Assembly (NCBI GenBank): GCA_963556695.1
Contig: CAUWAG010000012.1
Coordinates: forward strand, 4,340,001-4,404,000
Length of the DNA stretch: 64,000 nt
DNA from: Anthostomella pinea
Taxonomy: Eukaryota > Ascomycota > Sordariomycetes > Xylariales > Xylariaceae
Direction: 5' to 3'
Shown: piece by piece, positions 58,711 through 64,000 of the stretch
How positions within the stretch are numbered: the stretch's first letter is position 1
Layout: each line of letters opens with the position of its first letter
Program-made: the position numbers and the translations under genes
Notes under the pieces: generated by a model
Databases searched by the model: none
What the model was told of the DNA's origin: nothing
The model's input: only the letters and a program-made list of their open reading frames with translations

Positions 58711-61513
58711 ACGACTTTAGGATGAGCGCAGGGATCATGGCTCACAGCACCTCCAAGAAGTTAATCTCACGCTCTTGGCGAGACATGGCCTGCTCAATGC
58801 AACGCTTGGAAGCCCACAATGCCACTAAACAGAGGCTTGAGTAGTGACCAAGAGCATCACGGAGATTTCTTTATTGGCGGTTTGCCCGCTGTCACCTTTG
58901 ATACTTCCTCTTGGCGACTGGAAAAAAGTCAAATCTGCATGTCACACAACACCTGCAGAGCGCGTCAGCCACCATTACCATTGTAAGCCTCATGATCCCG
59001 CGTTCATCAGCTTTCTCATGAACCAGAGAGCCAAAAGCTAGAGCACTATCCTCTATCCTCCGTGGGGGTATGTGTATGGTGCATGATAATCACTGCAGCC
59101 CACGCTTTGCGTAGCGGACCCCTGGCCTCTCGGTTAACTACCGAGATATCTTCTCAGCTGCCCAACTGGGCTAGGGTCTGTCTGGAGGGGTGATCGTTGC
59201 AACCTTGACGCGTATCTGGCTAAGAGATGCTAGATTCGATGATCTCCCGCTCGTGAATAAAACTTGCAGCAAGAAGACCATGGTCTAAGCTTCGTGGCGC
59301 GGAAACACACGGCTGAGATGGCCAGCCGAAGACAATACTGGTGAAACAACCTGGGAAAGGCCGCCAAGCAACCGCCCGCATGCTTACTATGTTGGCGACA
59401 AGGGAAACAAGCTGAACCTGCGCTCGTCTATAGGGCCACTGAAGTTATCTTACGATTTCGTATGCCTTATGCCTGTTCTCTCGTGACAGACGCCTAAGAC
59501 TTCGGGCTGGATTCGCGGAGGCGCAGGCAAGATGAGGATTAACGACAAGCCAATAGTCCGGCTTCACCATCAGTATCAATCTGAGGAGAGGTACTGAATT
59601 ATTGCGTTTGGCTCATGAGCACAGACAAGGCCTCTTGCCAAGAACGATCATCCATGTAGGCTGACCGCGTCTCGATCTTACATGAGATGGGAAAAAAACT
59701 GGGTACCATTGGCGCCCGTAACGCAGCAAACTGCTGCCGACGATCCTAGCACAGTCGAGGGTTGACGACCATGATTGCCCATAGATGAAGTTGAAAGGTG
59801 GTGGCTGCCCACAGTGTTTGAATGTAACGGCAACAAACGGCAGCATGTCCCGTTGGTCTTTTCCGCCCTTGATGCGCCTGAATTATACGGAGCTCTGTTA
59901 CTCAAGGCAAAGATTTGATGGAATCTCCTACTCTACTACGTTGGGAACCATGAAGTTATTCCTCAAGGCTTCAGGTGGTATAGATCAGCGGACCCTGAAT
60001 GTAGCTGATCAGCCCTTTGCGTCCCAAGATGTGGTGCCAGCGCACCAGCGAAGCGGGCTGATGCAAAGTTGCCAACTCCGCATCCACCAACGAATAGAGT
60101 AAGAGTTTGTGGGTGTAGAACTCGTACGATGAGCGGGGGTGTCTCGATCGATACCCCTGTGTGAGCTCGAGCGATGTAACATGGACCAGCGGGTGTGTGT
60201 GTCGAGTCATGGAAAAGCATTTGAGGCAGGAGCTGACTCTTGGGAGGACCTATCACAGTTGGCTACTTGTGGCGCTTGGCCTACAGCTCGCTGCTGGAAG
60301 GATAACCAGCTTAAAGATATGACGAAGTTATCCGGCGCGGATATTGGAGTCGTCTGCGGATCCATCTGCAGCGCAACTGTTTATGTCCAGTAACCCCTAG
60401 CTGCATACGCGGCATGTGATTCTTCCGCCATATTCCGTTTTTATTGGTAGGACTTGGGGTCCTACGGAAGATTTCCTCGACCCCTGTTGCAGATGGCGGC
60501 AGCTTACTACAACCCAAAGGAACGCTAACGACGCCCGTCATCGTCGGACGGACTCGATTTGAAGTTGGAAATGCTGAGCGGCTGCTCGAGATAAAGACCA
60601 CCAGTCTGACGACCCGTGCGAATTGCGAGCCGGCCGATGGACATGAGTCTTGTGGGGTGCTCAACTCATGCCGGTGCTGGCACAAAAGTGCCATGGTTGT
60701 CAGGAACTCAAGGGCTATTTGTTTCCTGACGCTATGGGTCGGTCCTTACAACTTTTCATTAGATCTAATATATCATATTGGAAAATTCCAGCTCTTTCAA
60801 TAAACGACAACTCCACCCGATGGCCAGGAGGGAAGTCACATATGAACCACCCAACGATGTGTTGCAAGTTGTTTGCATGATGACAACATAGGCAGGAGTG
60901 ATGTGAGCATGCATAACAGTGTTTGAGAGCCAAAGCAAACCTACTGCCAAGGTGAAAGGGCACCTCTGTTGGACGGCGCTTCTATTGGACAATTCTTCCG
61001 AGTCTGCACTGCAAGTCATCATAAATAGGGGCAAGGATCAAATCTCTGCAAAAACATATTATTCTGACCCGACACTGCACTGCTCCCCACTGGAACTCCC
61101 GTGGAAGCTGCGTGGAGGTCCATATCATCGAACAAAAGGGGCAGACTTACTGTAAGCCAGAAGCACAATATGGGATATCTCGGAAGCATTGTCTCCACGA
61201 GTACTCCCAGATGTGCCAATTGCACACAATGATGAGCCGAGTCCTGAAGTTTGCCATTTGAATAGACAAGGGCAACAAACGGGCCACATGTGCTGTCACC
61301 ATATCCGCATCAAAACATGCATAGGCCGACTGTGATCAGAACACTTACGTACCTAGCTTATAAGATCACCACAGACGATAAGTCGCAGCTTGAAGGGATT
61401 TTAGATTGCAATGCATTATCTATACAGAAACACGTCCAAGCCACTCTAGCAGACAAAAGAGAGAGTGAAATAAACGCCCGAACAGGTCCCCCGTTGCTGA
61501 CCATTGGTGTCAG
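58711..61513. other. gene-poor stretch, nothing recognised
   Basis: About 2.8 kb of normal composition. Several short frames exist on both strands (for example 59785-60102 and 60444-60803 on plus), none with motif support. Confidence 0.4.
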
Positions 61514-62477
61514 CTACCAGAACGGTTTCACGTCGACCGCCCCCCTCCAGTATCCGAAGACAGAAGCAAGACCGACAAGAACCAGCGCTTGCGATGCCAT
61601 ATTCTTCCCAATCTGTCCCAGCACCCTGCTCTGGACTGCTTTTACTCGGTCACCGAAGGCATCCGTGTCGTTGACTCTCGGGAACGGAGCCTGCACCCAA
61701 CCATTCTTGGTCTGCTCCCCTGGGGCCTGGATACCGAGATGCTTGCATAGTGGATCCCAGCCGTCCTGTACCTTGAACTCAATGTACCGCTCGGCAGGGA
61801 TCCTGGCTCTGCAGTCTGCAAAGTAACCGTGGAAGAAGTCCAACGTCTCCTTCTTGTTGTACGACCCCAACCCGACACCCGACTTGGCGATCAGGTTGCC
61901 CAGGCGTATGATGGCGGATCCCTGGGTGGGCATCCACGGCCGCAGAAACCACTCCAGATATTCCACTGAGGCCCGGAGCTTGATCACCTTCTGCACCGTG
62001 TTCGAGATGGAGACATACCACTTCTCGGGATCACGGTTCAGAATGATGACCTTGGCTTCGGGGTACACCTCGGAAAGCTCAACTGCGAAGTAGCCCCCTG
62101 GAGCATCAACAACAGCCTAGGACGATTAGATATACTTTTCCTCCGCGGCCTGCAAGAGACTTACCTGGCACTCTTTGAGCAGTTGATCCCACTGAGCACG
62201 CGTGAGGTTCTTGCCCTCTTTCTTGGCCTTGATGGCGGCTTCCCAAAGCTTGTAGTCATCGGGACTATCCACGTAGGTCGTCATGTGGTAAACATCATGG
62301 ATTCCAAGCTGTTCCAATGCCAACTTCATAGCTATTAAACGATTTAGCAGGTCTCACTACAACAGGAGTAGATGTCGTACATGATGTTCCAGTTCGAGGT
62401 AGACTGCAGACGATCACCTTCATAGGCACCGAAGGCCGCGGTGGTTGGCCACCAGATACGCTGGTTTTGGACGACAT
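61514..62477 (-). CDS. sulfotransferase-fold P-loop protein, membrane-anchored
   Basis: Exons 62477-62381, 62331-62165 and 62116-61514 give 288 residues, and both introns fit (GTACGA...AATAG; GTAAGT...CCTAG). The N-terminus has the PAPS-site-like P-loop KVIVCSLPRTGTSSMKLALE split by intron 1. Then come LGIHDVYHMTTYV, the 3'-phosphate-type motif VIILNRDPEKWYVSI, and FKVQDGWDPLCKHLGI, which matches the fungal sulfotransferase-like family. The C-terminal hydrophobic helix (ALVLVGLASVFGYW) suggests a membrane anchor. True sulfotransferase activity is unproven in this family, and members often sit in secondary-metabolite neighbourhoods. It lies about 1.35 kb from the PKS start and points away from it. 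Confidence 0.82.
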
Positions 62478-63826
62478 TTCGAGTGGTGGATGAGTTCGAA
62501 GGTTCTCGATTTCGGCTAATGATCACTGTGATGACTTCGTAGTTCTTGAGAGTGGACACGTTCAGTCATATAGGATTAACGTCACGGTCTACTCCGGAGT
62601 GAGCTTGTTCCATATCGTTGCACCGGACTTTACCTGCTCGGCGACACACCGGTACCTTATGTGCAACACCACCCCGATATGGACGGTACGTCGTGCTATG
62701 TAACACGGAGTAAGGCCTGACTGGATCTCATCCCTTGGCTGGACCCCTTCGTACCAGACTCTTCTGTGTCTATTGCGCTTATCTCATGCCGGCTGAATAG
62801 TCAGCAGCCCGGTATCTATTCATGGAATTCAACGCCCATCAGCTAGGACGTGCATAAGCCTATCGACGACTTTCCCGACGAGGAAAGAAGCCACAATATT
62901 CGCCAAGCAAGTTGAGGTCTCGTCTACGGTATGTAGCAACCATTGGGGCGGAGCTCACGACCTCGCCCTCGTGAGACCAAAAGTCCGGGCCGTACATCTG
63001 TCATCAGCACCTGGCAACATGCGATCTTGCTTCACGTGTGGTGCACGTGTCGTTCACCCAGGTACTTGGCGGTTTGCCATGTACACTATACGCATGGGCC
63101 TCACACGGCGTTAAGCTTCGATAACCACTCCAGACGATCTGCCCCTTCGCACTCCGAAAGCTGCCATCAGAACGCAAAAGCGTAACTAGCATCATGTAAT
63201 TTGCCACTCGCGTATATGTCTTGCTGCCGCTCCACAGAATATGGCACTCTGGTATACACCCCTGCTGCAGCATGCCTTCTGCCACCACCATCTCGCCCGT
63301 TGGGGACATCTCCATGTCTCAACGCCCGTCTCCGTGAGACCGTCACGCATGTGACATTTCACCTTTGCAAGCCAAGATATGTCAGACTAGGACATTCAGT
63401 AGAGAGCTGAGCTCAGCCAGTGCTACCATAAGCATTTGAGACGGGCCCTTCGCATGTCTCCTCACGCTATAGTGGCCTCAAAGAGACAGTAGAGGCTCAT
63501 GATGGATGAGTTCATAGGACGTTCAACGGTGGCTTGATACCCACCAAAGAAGGTTACATGTCTAGATAGCATGAGATGCAGTACCATCCGAGCCCCATGA
63601 GGAAGGTTGTCAGCTTACAATCGTAGGTTCGTTAGACGCATGAGTCCTTTGTGGCACTGACCTTGTTGCCTTACCACCCCCCTGGTGCCAGTATAATCTC
63701 CGTGTCAGTCATCAACACTCCTACGCTAACGCCGTGTAAGTCTGTATATATGCCACGATGCCAGCTTCGAAGAAGGCTTCCATCTTCCAATTATCGTAAG
63801 CCCCTCGATCATCCGAACTTGTAAGC
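62478..63826. other. divergent promoter region between sulfotransferase-like gene and PKS
   Basis: About 1.35 kb between two outward-facing genes. No gene and no nameable binding site was seen. Confidence 0.5.
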
Positions 63827-64000
63827 ATGGCATCAACTCGGCATCACGTGTTTCTCTTCGGAGACCAGACCGACGACGTGACGTCTGCCGTCCACTCCTT
63901 ATACGCCATAAGCCGACGATCCGGTCTCCTGACGAAGTTTCTCCGAGAAGCTTCAGATGTCTGCCAGATCGAGTTTGGCAAGTTGGAACCGTGCTTCCGT
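63827..64000 (+). CDS. non-reducing polyketide synthase, 5' end (SAT domain), cut by window edge
   Basis: ATG 63827 opens a frame that runs to the end of the window without a stop (58 codons). The residues HHVFLFGDQTDDV, then AISRRSGLLTKFLREASDV and IEFGKL, match the first helices of the starter-unit acyltransferase (SAT) domain that begins fungal non-reducing PKSs. SAT loads the starter acyl group on the synthase. Only the first ~58 residues are visible, so product class and integrity cannot be judged. An intron could follow. Confidence 0.8.
   Translation, partial: MASTRHHVFLFGDQTDDVTSAVHSLYAISRRSGLLTKFLREASDVCQIEFGKLEPCFR

Overview
This 64 kb window is nuclear DNA of a filamentous ascomycete (Pezizomycotina). 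Genes have short spliceosomal introns, mostly 50-75 bp with GTAAGT/GTGAGT-like donors and CTAAC/CTGAC branch sites. Genes typical of the group are present: SAGA subunit Spt7, Tsr4/PDCD2, eIF3k, cofactor-independent phosphoglycerate mutase, Med9, tubulin cofactor C, an NLR-type NACHT protein, HET-domain relics and a non-reducing PKS start. Very AT-rich tracts (1-545, 21.4-26.4 kb, 51.9-52.9 kb) and nonsense codons explicable as C-to-T changes look like repeat-induced point mutation (RIP). The class (Dothideomycetes or Sordariomycetes) cannot be fixed from the sequence alone.

Layout. 0.8-4.5 kb holds two decayed genes, an F-box protein and a SprT-like/coiled-coil protein. 5.7-9.2 kb is intact SPT7. 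10.1-12.0 kb is a Dal5-like MFS transporter with an apparent one-base frameshift. 13.4-16.9 kb is a 1055-residue NACHT NLR whose only intron carries a ~217 bp miniature inverted-repeat element. 18.0-19.9 kb holds a zinc alcohol dehydrogenase pseudogene and another gene fragment. 21.4-26.4 kb is an AT-rich transposon graveyard with a short LTR-bounded element and a complete but mutated Fot1/pogo transposon. 27.0-29.5 kb is a vWA protein with Q/P/G/Y-rich repeats. 30.3-32.4 kb is a P450 pseudogene split by a solo-LTR-like insertion. 33.3-37.4 kb has a secreted But2-domain protein and TSR4. 38.6-43.5 kb has a mutated HET gene and a HET fragment on either side of intact eIF3k. 43.7-50.7 kb is a housekeeping block (iPGM, Med9, TBCC, a DUF302-like secreted protein). 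53-57 kb has an unrecognised spliced gene and a dead SRPK-like kinase. 57-61.5 kb is largely gene-free. 61.5-62.5 kb is a sulfotransferase-fold protein, and the right edge opens the SAT domain of a polyketide synthase.

The housekeeping genes are intact and unrelated to one another in pathway. The accessory genes (NLR, two HET relics, F-box, SprT-like, kinase, P450, ADH) are mostly decayed. At least four copies of an undescribed-looking ~214-219 bp inverted-repeat element (12266, 13203, 16207, 34450) link these regions. Three of them lie beside or inside the NLR gene, one exactly at its 5' splice site.
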